Origin: Dendrocalamus latiflorus
Taxonomy: Eukaryota > Streptophyta > Magnoliopsida > Poales > Poaceae
Direction of reading: 5' to 3'
DNA length: 64,000 bases
Assembly (NCBI GenBank): GCA_017311315.1
Contig: CM029626.1
Span: forward strand, 29,374,672-29,438,671
The position numbers were made by a program, and so were the translations under genes. Below the pieces are notes generated by a model. That model ran no database searches, was not told the DNA's origin, and saw only the letters and a list, made by a program, of their open reading frames with translations. The number at the start of each line of letters is the position of its first letter. Within the stretch, counting starts at the first letter, position 1. This document shows, piece after piece, positions 23,085 to 33,206 of this stretch.

Positions 23085-23893
23085 TGAAGCATCTAGGCCC
23101 CCAAAAATAGTTTTATAATTAATAATAACAATGCTTAAGAGACTAATGTGTTTGTTAAGATAATTGAAAGGTTTAGTCTTGGATTTTGATAATATCATGA
23201 AAAAACCATGCACAGTTGATTGTGGGTTAACATGGCTCAAGGCAAAGGTAAAATTTAGCCTAAAAACCTCTTATAATTTTACTGATCTTGGCATTTGGTG
23301 GATTAAAACTGGATTAATAAGCTAGATGTCATACTATTAAGAGGGGTCATGGCTAGTATGTTAAAGATAATCTTATGACACATTGATCAATTCTAGTACA
23401 TGTATGTATTTGAAAATTCATTTGGTAACTCTCTCTGAATTTTATTTGAAAATCGGTATGACCATCATTGTGTCAGCAGTAGTACTGCTACATCAGTACT
23501 ACCAAACTTTTCATGCTTGTATGTTATTTTTAGATAGATGTATTTTTGGACTTCAACTAAAACGGTACTACTGCTGTTCTTGATCGGTAGTACCGCAACG
23601 ATATGACTGCTATTCTTGTTAGTTCACACTATGATGGTATGACCATTGTTCTTATCCGGTCACACCGTAGTGGTATGACCGCAGTGCCTGTTCGGTACTA
23701 CCGCACTGCGGTATGACCGCATTTTAGTTAGCGGTAGCTAATTTTTAAAAAGGTACATTTTTTGGAGATTTTTTCTCTTCTGGAAATCGGTACTACCGCT
23801 GCTGAATTGTGGTACTACAGTAGGATCAATACGTCCGGATCCTGTATGTGTGGTACTATCGATTTTTGGATAAACGTCAAGTTTATGTGCATA
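23085..23893 (+). repeat. Left half of a SIRE-like 3' LTR
   Basis: It starts TGAAGCATCTAGGCCCC, parallel to TGAAAGCATCTAGGCCCC at 28641, and contains the shared phrase ATGTCATACTATTAAGAGGG. It ends ...TATGTGCATA at the Helitron junction. Many short CGGTACTACCGC-like motifs occur in 23460-23870. Confidence 0.8.
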
Positions 23894-24045
23894 CTAGTTG
23901 AATGCCCGTGCGTTACTACGGATTTTAAAATTTTATAATACTTCATTATCTGAAACTAACGGGCGGTAAAATTTTTTAAAATATGCATACAAATATGTTC
24001 TAAAACTTTTTAAAATCCGTAGCAACGCATAGGCATTCAGCTAGT
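23893..24045. repeat. Head-to-head Helitron 3' termini (153-bp foldback)
   Basis: The left arm ACTAGTTGAATGCCCGTGCG and the right arm complement ACTAGCTGAATGCCTATGCG form an inverted repeat of about 38 bp. Each arm alone matches a Helitron 3' end: the minus-strand one ends the large Helitron at 23894, and the plus-strand one ends at 24044 (CTAG, then T). The plus-strand end has two changes in the GCACG core (GCATA). Confidence 0.7.
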
Positions 24046-24425
24046 CCTAAGAGAAGTATGTCTTGAAGAAGTATGGCTCATTCCCTTCAGTGACTTTACA
24101 TAAAGTGGTACATATGGAGAGATCTTCAATAGACATTGCATGCTCTATGTATTTCTAGGGTAAACAGTAATCGTCACACAATGCATAAAAATGACACAAT
24201 AGCAACTAAAACAATAAGGACACAATAGCAACTAAAACAATAAGGTCAAAGCTTCAGGAATCATCATGTCACCGTGTGTGTCAAGAATCATCATGTCTTC
24301 AGTCAATAAATCATCTTGAGAAAAGTTGAAGATCTCATAAACATGTTAAAGCTCATAGAAATCACATACACTGAATTGTTATAAGCAGGACCAATTTTAT
24401 GGAAAGCAAGTGTAAGAGAACTGAC

Positions 24426-24764
24426 CTTCTTGGACGATAATACATTCAATAGTGGGATCATTTGCCTATAATAATAAGACAAAAAGGAGCAGTGTGTTAA
24501 TAATATGCTTTGCTTGGTATTGATGATTAAATTCTATTTAGGATACACCTAAAACCACACAGAATCAACTATGGAAACATTAGCAGGAACAATTGCCTCT
24601 GAATAATAAATGAATCTGGATCACAAGTCTACTATAAATACCAATAGCAAAAAAGAGAGGAATCTTTTTCCCTCAAGCAATGGAGTTCATGACATCTATG
24701 GTAGATATCCCTGTTTGAATCATCTCTTCTGGATAGGTTCTCTCACTGGGGTTAATAGAACTTC
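24426..24764 (-). pseudogene. V-type ATPase subunit B exon fragments
   Basis: Exon-like piece 1 (24764 to about 24655, after an AG acceptor) reads SSINPSERTYPEEMIQTGIS then TIDVMNSIA-stop-GKKIP; subunit B has ARGQKIP here, so an Arg codon became TGA. Exon-like piece 2 (24465-24426, with AG before and GT after) reads ANDPTIECIIVQE, against ANDPTIERIITPR in subunit B. The order matches the parent gene on the minus strand, but the sequence that should lie between the two is missing. These are captured, non-functional exons of the catalytic-hexamer B subunit of the vacuolar proton pump. Confidence 0.85.
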
Positions 24765-25154
24765 CTGGAATAAACATTAGAGTACATGATTATCAGAAGT
24801 CAAAGATGAGTAGGATTTAGCACCATCCATACTTCTAATTTTTGTGTCCCCTCCATGAACATTCACTTATCCATGAGAAATAATATAATTACAAGGCAAC
24901 CAAGTAAATGCATATAATAGTCTATAATCTACCCAACACAGAACATATGCTTCACACTTTCAATGAATACAGATGAGGATTGTTAAAATTTCATTTAGCA
25001 CAGTGCAAAACATCATAACATACAAACCAAGTACCAAACTTTCAAGGTTAACCTCGGTATTGGTGGAACCATCAACCCATTTTCTGCATACAGTAGTAAG
25101 TTACTCTTATCCTCATTTGACCTTCTGGGTGTCGGTAACTAAAAAAGAATCAGC

Positions 25155-25262
25155 ACACTCAGTACATTGACCACGGATCCTTTCCACTCCATACTTCATG
25201 CCCACGTATATGCCAGCAACAGTACCTGCATATTCATCTGAATCTGTCAGAAAACATAAGAA
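25155..25262 (-). pseudogene. Possible Tim17/22/23 (PRAT) family exon fragment
   Basis: After an AG acceptor (minus ...TTTTCTGACAG, about 25255) the frame reads DSDEYAGTVAGIYVGMKYGV then ERIRG, followed by a possible GT donor. The pattern GTVAGIY..G.KYG.ERIRG resembles plant membrane proteins of the Tim17/Tim22/Tim23 group, which continue DWKNAM after this point; no such continuation is found here. An isolated exon in the same strand and Helitron as the other captured pieces. The identification is tentative. Confidence 0.35.
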
Positions 25263-25306
25263 GAGAAATTCAAGGATTAATAGAGATGATATTGCATTTA
25301 TCTGAG

Positions 25307-25591
25307 TTAAAAAACAATATGAAAGTTGCACTTAGTTACCCCCAATATGCACCATCCTTGCTCATTTTCTTTAGCTGCATAAACATTCATCAAAGCATAT
25401 AACTGCACTGTAGAGGGAACCTTAACACGGGTGAAGAACCAAACAGAGACACATCGTGATGCATTCATGCCGGCATTTCGCAGGGGCCTGGTGGGGGGTG
25501 CAAAACTTGTTTTGACAGCTCCTTGGCCTGGCTCTCTACGGATCAAGAACATGCCAAAAATAAAATCAGAACCAAAAATCAAAGCCATCAA
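25307..25591 (-). pseudogene. Unidentified exon-like fragment inside the Helitron
   Basis: An open minus frame of 94 codons containing GAVKTSFAPPTRPLRNAGMN and TRVKVPSTVQLYALMNVYAA, ending at a possible GT donor (GGGGTAACTAAG). Its composition is protein-like and it is on the same strand as the other captured fragments. I do not recognise the gene. It could be an upstream exon of the same gene as 25155-25262, but the splice phases I can read do not join cleanly. Confidence 0.3.
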
Positions 25592-26173
25592 GTGCAGATT
25601 TGGTCCTGGGAGACCTCAGAGATTGCATTTCGAGCCAAAATGTTACAAAATGAGGCCTAAGCAGTAGCAGAATATCTTGGTAGCTCAAAGAAGACCAAAG
25701 CTGACTATACCTAATGTAAGCATATCGTATTGTTGAACAGCCACATGCTTATTTGATGTGTATGCTATTGTTCTAAAACATTTCACTTTGGGTATAGCAT
25801 CCATCGAGTCAACATGATCATGCAAAGCTCAAGGCTGCAATGCGAAAGCTTCAAGAAGGTTACCAAGAATTCCATAATGGTATGTTTCCTAATTTTCTTA
25901 CTTCTTTTCAACACCTGAAAATTTAGTGATATCCCTTGTAATGCTTTCTAAATTCCTATAGTAAAATATTAAATCTGTTAATCTGAATGACTATCTAGGT
26001 AAATTGAGTTGTCACTCGATACAAAATTACCAGTGCGTGTTTTGATCAGAGCACTCTATTTCTTGAGTTATTGATGTGATGAATGATGGCTCCAATTTGT
26101 CACAAATGCAGCAAAGAAGCAGCGAACAATACAAATGGTGGATCTGCAAGACCTACTGAAGCAAGGGAGCTAA

Positions 26174-26340
26174 TCAAATTTTAAGCAGGGGAAGGAACAA
26201 GGAAATAATGACCTCCAGGGTGAGGCAGTTGGCCGTGAGGTCGAGCTCCTCCAGGGCGAGCAGCATCTCCACCTCACTCAGATCATGCAGTTGGCAGCTC
26301 ATCAGGTCGAGGCATCGCTCCACCACAATGATCCAAAAAT
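26174..26340 (-). pseudogene. sds22-like PP1 regulator exon fragment
   Basis: The minus translation CLDLMSCQLHDLSEVEMLLA then LEELDLTANCLT matches the N-terminal leucine-rich part of plant sds22-like proteins (pattern LDLTS.QLH.L..VE.P..L.ELDLTANRL), which bind and regulate protein phosphatase 1. Only about 35 residues remain and then the frame runs into non-homologous sequence and a stop. It is a captured fragment inside the Helitron. Confidence 0.7.
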
Positions 26341-27053
26341 GAACTACATAATCCCCCACAACCTCGAAAAGTTAAAATAGATGCTATGCCCCACAACGTC
26401 TGAACAAAGTTCTTGTACTAAAAACCGCCTTCTTGTTTTGTTTAACATTCATAGTAGAACGTATGAAAGCCTGATCACAAACATCAACACACCCGAACTA
26501 ATTCTTGCGAACTTGAACTCTAAAAGCCCTCCATTCTGTTTAGCAATCTTATCAATTTTAGTCACAACTTATAATCGCCAAAACATTACGATAGCACAAC
26601 ATTTCCACAAAGATAACGTCTTTTAAATAGGGAGAGAAATGTGTAGCAAACCTTGGAGATGTCGTATGAAGACAACGAGCAGGAGCAGCGAGAACGGTAG
26701 TACCTGCCCGATCCACCGCGCGACGTGGTGCACGTCGTACCGCTGGTACGCGCGGTCCCCGCCCCCGTTCCCCGCGACGCCGCCCCCACCCCCGCCGCTC
26801 GCATCCACGTCGGCGCCGCCTCCCCTCCCAGCTGCGGAGGACGGATCAACGTCGGGGGCGTCGGTCGCCTCGATCGAGTCCTCCGGCGAGGCCGCCGCCA
26901 CCACGCCCGCCGCGTCCAAGTCACCGGGGCCACCCTGGATCCGGATCAACACCTCCCCATCCCCAGTCGCCGCGGCGGAAAGTAGCCCATCAGCCTCAGA
27001 TGACGACGACGATGGTACCACCGGCTACGGCATCTGCGGAGCGGGGCCCGAGG

Positions 27054-28517
27054 CAGGGGCGGATCTACTGTGGTTCATGGGTGTTCAGCTGAACACCCAA
27101 ATTTTTTGATAAAAAACCTAGTATATATAAAGTATAATACATGTATATATATATAGTTGGGCTGAATCAGCTGTTTATATTCACATTTCGGCCGACAGGC
27201 CGAGAGAAGCGCAGCCCCACCAGATCGCGCCCGCGCCCGCGCGTGAAGCCTAGCCCACCAGATCGCGACCACGACTGCGCGTGAGGCATCTTCTGTCGCG
27301 CGGCCTGCCCCAGATCCCTTTGGCAAATCGTGCGGAGCCGCGAACCCTAGCCTCGCCGCCTCCGCCTCGCCGCGACGTCGCCTCCGCCCTCCGCCTCCGC
27401 TCCGCCTAGCCGCGACGCCGCCTCCGCCCTCCGCCTCACTGCCTCCGCTCTGCCTCGCCGCGACGCCCTCCGCTCCGCCGGCGACGGGCGACCGCCTCCG
27501 CCTTCCGCCTCCGCTCCGCCTCGCCGCGACGCCGCCTCCGCCCTCCGCCTCCGCTCCGCCTCGCCGCCTCCGCCCTCCGCTCCGCCGGCGACCGCGCCTC
27601 GCCGCCTCTACCCTCCAGTCCTCCGGGCTCCAGGCGCCGATGCTGAGGAAGTGTGCTTCACTGAGGCGGCCAAGGGGTGCGTTCTGCAGCTGCTCAACTT
27701 TGGTGATGCCATTGCAATTAGGAAGAAATCGTCGGAGAAGCTGTTCCACATTCTTGGTATGTATGAGGCGCTAGCTGTTCCACATTATTTCAGTACTTTT
27801 GTAGTTTATCAGGCAATGTTCATGATAAAATTCTTGAGTAATTTCTAGTGTTTGTTCTGAACTGAGTGACAGATTTTGATATCCCAACTGATCATGGTTT
27901 GTTATGCTTCTTAATCTGCAACTTTGATTTATGTTACTGTATGCTTGCCTAAATATCTTCCAAATCCAAAAAAGGGTCTTAAACAATTGCATATTGGAAC
28001 CAGTAATATGAATTGCATGTAAGCCATTTGTTCCAATTATCCAAAGAAGGGTCTTAAACAATTGCCTAATCTGTTTGTTCCCCATTTGTTTTAGGACTTA
28101 GGAGGCTTTCTTTGGAATTGGGTCGCATTTGGGTAGTGATTGGATATTGATTTGGGCACTAGGGTTGGAAATCAATTTTTATCGGCAATGTGATGTAGAT
28201 ATCGGATTCTGCTAACTCGGTTTGGATTGGATTTGCATATGTTACACAGTAGTTTTTTTTGGCGCAAACAATTTGTAGTTGAAACTTGGAATTGGGTCGC
28301 ATTTGAGTAGTGATTAGACGCGGATCTGTGTATCATGTTCACCTTCTGTAGGCTTTTTCATGCTTTCACCTCTATTGATTGGTAACTAGACAGGAGGCGC
28401 AGTAGTTGGCGACTCAATGGGGATAGGCATATTCTGAGCTGCTAACTTCTCTTCTCACGCTAAAAAATATTTTTACAACTTCGAACACCCATTCCAAAAT
28501 TTCTGCGTCCGCCACTG
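27054..28517. mobile_element. Non-autonomous hAT element carrying an EXO70 fragment
   Basis: The left end is CAGGGGCGGATCTACTG and the right end, on the complement, is CAGTGGCGGACGCAGAAATT; both continue into a shared AACACCCA-type subterminal stretch. An exact 8-bp target duplication GCCCGAGG flanks it (27046-27053 and 28518-28525). The CAGNGGCGGA termini and 8-bp duplication identify the hAT superfamily (Tip100-like termini). Length is 1464 bp with no transposase. It includes a GC-rich simple-sequence tract (27340-27600) and an EXO70-like fragment. Confidence 0.9.
27642..27780 (+). pseudogene. EXO70 exocyst subunit fragment
   Basis: Plus-strand reading gives CFTEAAKGCVLQLLNFGDAI then AIRKKSSEKLFHILGMYEAL, closely matching the EXO70A-type sequence TEAAKGCVLQLLNFGDAIAIGKRS..KLF..LDMYEAL. 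EXO70 is a subunit of the exocyst tethering complex at the plasma membrane. Homology ends after the last Leu-Ala. It is enclosed in the hAT element on the strand opposite to the Helitron's own captured genes, so it was taken up by the hAT element, not by the Helitron. Confidence 0.8.
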
Positions 28518-28640
28518 GCCCGAGGGGACGACGCCGGAGTACTCGAGAAGCGCGACGAGCGGGGCCTGGAGGAGGCTGGAAGCGGAGAAGCTGAGGCCGT
28601 AGCGGCGGAGGCCGGAGGGCGGAGCGCCGGGGCCGGGGCC

Positions 28641-30300
28641 TGAAAGCATCTAGGCCCCTAAAAATATTGGTTTTGGTAATTAATAACATTATGTGATCAT
28701 GGTACTAATTTGTGTATTAAGTGTTTGCAAGAATTAGTCTCAAGGGCAAAGAAAGAGGTACATAAAAAGATGTCACAAGATTCAAAGAGCTTCAAGTCGA
28801 CAAGGTAAATAGTTTAGGGCTCTTTTATTTTTACTGGTCTTGGAGAAAGGTTGGAAGACCGGATTATAGCTTAGATGTCGTACTATTAAGAGGGATCATA
28901 GTGAAATGCTTGATCATATGCTAATACGCCCTATGGATCAATTTAGGATCATGCATGCATTTAGAATTTAAAATTGAATCAAAATCATGCATTGTCAGAA
29001 TTTTCGGAAGTACCGGCGTTCAAAGCGCGGAACTTCCGATCGGCCGGAAGTACCGGGCGCCCAGGCAGAATGTTTTTTCCAGAGAGCGCCCGGAGTTTAA
29101 GTTAGTCTCTTGGAAATCGGAAGTACCGCGGGGTGAACGGTGGAACTACCGCAAGCGCGGAAGTTCCGGCCTCCCAAGCGGAACTTTAATTCCAGAGTGC
29201 GCCCGGAGTAAAACTTAACCTCTCGAAAAACGGAAATACCGCGGGTTGAACTGCGGAACTACCGCATGGCCGGAAGTTCCGGGCATTAGAGCGGAACTTT
29301 ATTTCCAGAGAGCGCCCTGAGTTAGAGTTAACCTCGCTGAGATCGGAAGTACCAGGGCAAAGAGCGGAACTTTCGGGATTCCAGAAGTACCACAATTTCA
29401 ACGGCGGTAGTACCGCACTCATTGCCCAACGGTTATTTCTGACCGTTTGACATAGCCGTTCTGTAGCGTCTACGAAAATCTGGAAGTACCGCCCATATAA
29501 CCGCGGTAGTTCCGATTTCCCTGAATTTTCAGGGTTGTTTATTGCAATGGCTATTTGAGGTTGGTGGGGGTATAAATTCGACCCCACCAGCACTTGTACA
29601 TGTTGTTGAATCCCCATTGAGCATTCTTGAGCATAGAGCAACCTCTCACACCTCATTTCTTCATTAGAGCATTCAATTGAGGTAGTTGAGCGATTTCAAT
29701 GTATTGCATCCTAGTTTGATCCATTTGGCACTTGAGAGTGATCAAGCCCGCTGTGATTCATTACTCTTGGTGCTTGCCGGCACCTAGACGGCTTGGTGGA
29801 GGTTCCGGTGATCTTCTCAAGAAGATTGTGAGAAGGCCCGGAAGATTGTGAAGGCTCGGAGCTCGCCTACCCGGAGAGGGAAAGGGCTACCGCTAGTGAT
29901 CGAGGTGATTAGGCTCAATTCGTGGAGCCGGTCCGATTCGTTCGGGCTTACCTCAACGTGGACTAGGGGTGACCAGCAAGTCTCCGATCACCACGGTAAA
30001 AAGTGATTGTGTCAATTGTGGTTTGCTCTCTTGTGCCTACTTTCATTCAAGCAATATTACTTCATTTGAATTGTTTGATTGCTTGTTTAGTTAGAGTAGC
30101 AAACTTTGACCAAGGCTAATTGAAATTGCTCTTAGTCAATTACTTGTGCTAGTAATATCTTGAGCCTTTCTAGTTTGATTTAGTAGATACATTGGTTACT
30201 TGTTTTAAGAAACTGTTAAAGTTAAAATTGTTAGCCTAAGTTAGAAGAAAATTTTTAAACCGCCTATTCACCCCCTCTAGTCGGCCTCCTCGATCTTACA
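28641..30300 (+). repeat. SIRE-like solo LTR with target duplication
   Basis: It starts TGAAAGCATCTAGGCCCCTA, ends CTCCTCGATCTTACA, and is flanked by GGGCC on both sides (28636-28640 and 30301-30305). Length is 1660 bp. Numerous short CGGAAGTACCG and GCGGAACTTCCG-type motifs lie between 29000 and 29510. A TATA-type TATAAATTCG is near 29571. Being a solo LTR, it marks LTR-LTR recombination after insertion into the captured RNFT-like exon. Confidence 0.92.
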
Positions 30301-30940
30301 GGGCCGGCGCCAGCCCCCCTCGGCGTCCTGCCGGTGGCTCCATCGCCGCCGCCGGCGGCGGACGCGGAGACCCCTGGAACGGGAGATTCGGGAGATCCCC
30401 TTGCTTGGGTTGGTTACTTGGTTTGTTTGGCTTTCCTTCACCGTGGTGGTGGCCTCGGCCTCTGGTCTCCACCTTATGCGGGAATGGGGGCTAAGAGGCT
30501 TTAGGGGCGAGAAAGAAAGAGTGGACGGGCCGAGTTTGGGCGGAGGAGCGCTGGCGAGGCGAGAGGAGGAAGTAGCGTGGGACGAAATAGGGAGGAGGCG
30601 AGAGAGGGGAGAGGAGGACTGGGGGCTGGAGCGCTGGCGGCAGTGTTGCCCACGGGAAGGAAGAGGTGGGCTGGAGCGGCGGTGTCGCCCAGGGGCTGGA
30701 GCGGCGGGGAAAGGATGCCCCCTCAGCCAACCGCACATAGGGGAAGCTATCGCGGGGAGCAGTTGGAGCCTTGGTGAAGCGAATAGGCACTTTGGAGGAG
30801 CCTGCGCGTGGAGAGGTGACGAGGGGAACGGAACTACCACCAACTCTTTTTTTTAAAGAGCAGAGAAAGTTTTTTTAGAAGGGGTGAAAGAGGCCGTACC
30901 AACCACCAACTCCTTTTATAATTATATGTGCTAATAATGA

Positions 30941-31762
30941 TCCCTAAGTAGCTGTTGAATAGTGGTGTGGTAGTACTGACCGATATATGGCGGTAGTATC
31001 GCTCCACCTTATTTTTAGGGATTTCATCCCCAACAGTCATTCTAGTAGGTAGAGGTTATAAATATCTCTTTACCAACAGCAAGCAAACACTTTTAGACCC
31101 TCATTGAATACTCTTGAACTCTTGCATTTCTCTCGCCAACTCTATTGCATTATTTCTCATTTTGAGGTTATTGAGAGCATTCAAGTGCATTGCATCATCT
31201 AGTTGCTTCTTGTGGTACTTGAAGACCTTCAAGTAAGCGTCATTGGCTTATTACTCCTGGTGGTTGCTGCCACCTAGACAACCTGGAGGAGTTGGCATAG
31301 TGGTCTCTTTAAAAAGGTTGTGAAGAGATCCAATGTGATTGTGAAGGTTAGAGCTCACCTTCCGGAGTAGAAAAGAGCTATCCTAGTGGATTGAGAAAAG
31401 ATTCAAGTTGCCTAAGGAGCCGGTTTGATTTAATTAAGCTCCCTCAATGTGGATTAGGAAAGACCGGTAAATCTTCGAGACCATGAAAACAATTATTGTG
31501 TCCTTCATGTGGTTTAATTCTATTGCCCTTTATTTTCCATATTTATATTTTTAGTAATTAATTGCTTGACTTGTTTAGCTAGAATTATATTTTGCCTAGT
31601 CCTAGGTTTGTGGTGTCATAGCAAGACTTAAAAGTTTTTAGGCTTTGAATTATGCAAAATAATTTTGTTAGTTAATACTCGCTTTAAAATTGTGATTTAG
31701 CTAGATGAATTTAAAAACCTCCTATTTATTCTCTCTAGTCGGTTATTCTTGACCCTATAATT
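30941..31762 (+). repeat. Right half of the SIRE-like 3' LTR
   Basis: It parallels the second half of the solo LTR: the phrases GTGATTGTGAAGGTTAGAGC-like, TCATTGAATACTCTTGA and CTCTCTAGTCGGTTATTC occur in the same order as in 29580-30300. It follows directly on the Helitron 5' terminus at 30940. The exact end near 31762 is by analogy (GACCCTATA against GATCTTACA). Confidence 0.8.
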
Positions 31763-32966
31763 GAGTGATTTTGGCCTTAGAGGTAAAGTAAATTGTGTCA
31801 AAAGTTTGAAGGTGTCAAATATCTGATTTTATAATTGATGGTTGATTTCTAGACTTTCGTAAAGTCTCAGAAGGGTAAAGTAGATCTATTCCTTGCTTGC
31901 TTGATTGCCCCATTGAAAAGTGCTAGTACTTCAGCAATAGCTTGTCAAGAAGGAGATGGATGAATTTGGTATCTGCTTTTTAATGTTAAAAGTCCAGTGA
32001 TGCTTATTAGGTAGACATAGGGTTTACCAATTGAAAGTTTTTACGGGTCAAAATAGGTTTAGGAGAATTCTAGTCATTAAGCTAATGATCATTCTAACCC
32101 AAAGTCATGATCCGTAGTAGATATGGCTCTAACAACAATGTTGTAAAGTTTACTTTTCTGGAACCTTCTATATACACCAAACTAATCACATCATCAGTAG
32201 CTAGGGGACAAAGTAACATCGATTGCAACATGCTGGCATAAGGCATAGTTATTACATAATATTATACGGTACATAAATAGACCATATTGTTGTTTTTTTA
32301 CGATATGGGCCAATCAAGCCAAATACTTTTGAAGCTCAACAGCAAAAATGGAAATAGAGACCAAAATGCAACTGAGACACTCAGTATATATGCTCATAGG
32401 GGATCGATTGGGCCTTTACTTCTTCACTCAGTGAACGCTAGTATTGAGCAAGGATGAGTACATATATACCGAGTACGTCATCACACGGAATGCAATTATA
32501 ACATGCTTGGCTAGATAAGGAAGGCTTAGGGTTCTTTTGAGTGTAAAGCTAATATATTAGAAGTTGATCTGTAGTCTTTCACTGTGTCAAGAGTGGCTTT
32601 TTTTTGGCACCGATGTGATGTGAGATATGTTAATGCTTTGTAAGATAAGCTTTTTGTCATAGAAATCCTCGCAAAGACGATAGAAATCATGCTCACACCT
32701 CTTCAGGAGAAGACCGTTAAAACTATCTTGTCCCGGTGCATTATTATTAAGCCTTATATTTTGAAGGGGAGGGGATTCAAATTAAATTGGAGGCACGAAG
32801 GATGTTCAAAAGGCAAAATTCTTTCCAGTACCAAAATTAGAGGTGAAAAATAAAGAATGGGAATATAATCTGCCATATTCATGTTGAATAGAGCTTAGAA
32901 AGTTGGGACTGTGTATCGAGGATTGAGCGCTTGCTCAGTTAGCTTGACGTGCGGCCAGCCCACTTA
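31763..32966. other. Intergenic DNA
   Basis: No supported gene or element. AT-rich and degenerate. Confidence 0.4.
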
Positions 32967-33206
32967 GGGCCTATTTGATATGGCTGCGGGTTATGACTTT
33001 TTGTTAAAATTTTTGAATTTTGACTGTTTGCGACAGAGATTACGGAGGGAGATATTCGTTTGTGATTTTGGTTGATACAGATATTGGGTTTTTAATGTAT
33101 ACTACAATTAACTTGTAGATCCCGTCTTAAGAAAATACTCTGTTTGAAAGTTAGGTACTGTAGCAAAAGCTAAAAGCCGCTTTTAGAAGCCGTAAAGAAC
33201 AGGCCC
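32967..33206. mobile_element. MITE candidate, 240 bp
   Basis: The left end GGGCCTATTTGATATGGCTG and the right end, on the complement, GGGCCTGTTCTTTACGGCTT are imperfect terminal inverted repeats. It lies between TTA on the left and TCA on the right, so a 3-bp duplication is not exact. It may be a Harbinger- or hAT-type MITE. Confidence 0.5.

Larger units (their letters stand above)
26651..30343 (-). pseudogene. RING/transmembrane (RNFT-like) E3 ligase exon 1, interrupted twice
   Basis: The pieces are 30343-30301, 28635-28526 and 27053-26651, read on the minus strand. Joined in concept, they give a start ATG GAG CCA at 30343, GLRRYGLSFSASSLLQAPLV, EYSGVVPSGPAPQMP, and then VARWIGQVLPFSLLLLVVFI with RHLQG, ending at a GT donor (CCAAG|GTTTGC, 26651). 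The last part is the membrane-entry motif of plant RNFT-type RING E3 ligases. A hAT element and a solo LTR split it, a TAG follows QMP, and the ATG is out of frame with the body. Later exons with the RING are absent. Upstream sequence to 30940 may be the parent's 5' UTR and promoter. Confidence 0.65.
23894..30940 (-). mobile_element. Gene-capturing Helitron inserted in an LTR
   Basis: Minus-strand 3' end: CCGTAGTAACGCACGGGCAT then TCAACTAG, then host T (complement of A at 23893). This fits the plant Helitron 3' consensus (short CCGT..ACGG hairpin, then CTAG). Minus-strand 5' end: TCATTATTAGCACATATAAT, preceded by host A (complement of T at 30941). Insertion is between A and T, as Helitrons do, with LTR halves on both sides. 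Total length is 7047 bp; without the later hAT and solo LTR it is about 3.9 kb. Gene fragments inside are all on the minus strand: RNFT-like exon 1, sds22-like, a possible Tim17-family exon, V-ATPase B. No Rep/helicase ORF is seen, so it is non-autonomous. Confidence 0.8.
20540..31762 (+). mobile_element. Non-autonomous SIRE-like LTR element, 5' truncated, 3' LTR split by a Helitron
   Basis: A gag-like ORF remnant (21195-22440), a purine tract (AAAGGGGGAGAGAAAAAGG, 22662-22681) and a 3' LTR in two halves (23085-23893 and 30941-31762) lie in + order. The intact solo LTR at 28641-30300 is of the same broad type and of similar length (1660 bp against 809+822), and gives the reference for the split. 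No reverse transcriptase is present. The 5' edge is unclear. Confidence 0.65.

Noticed and set aside
24000..26640. Working V-ATPase or sds22 gene
   Set aside because: Only short exon pieces are present, with a nonsense codon and missing exons.
27075..27749. 224-codon minus ORF rich in Gly and Arg
   Set aside because: It comes from a GC-rich simple-sequence tract inside the hAT element.
30277..30843. 188-codon minus ORF near the Helitron 5' end
   Set aside because: It runs across the solo LTR border into likely 5' UTR or promoter sequence of the captured RNFT-like gene, in the wrong frame for that gene.
30401..30856. Plus-strand 151-codon ORF
   Set aside because: GC-rich shadow without domain, in the same captured 5' region.
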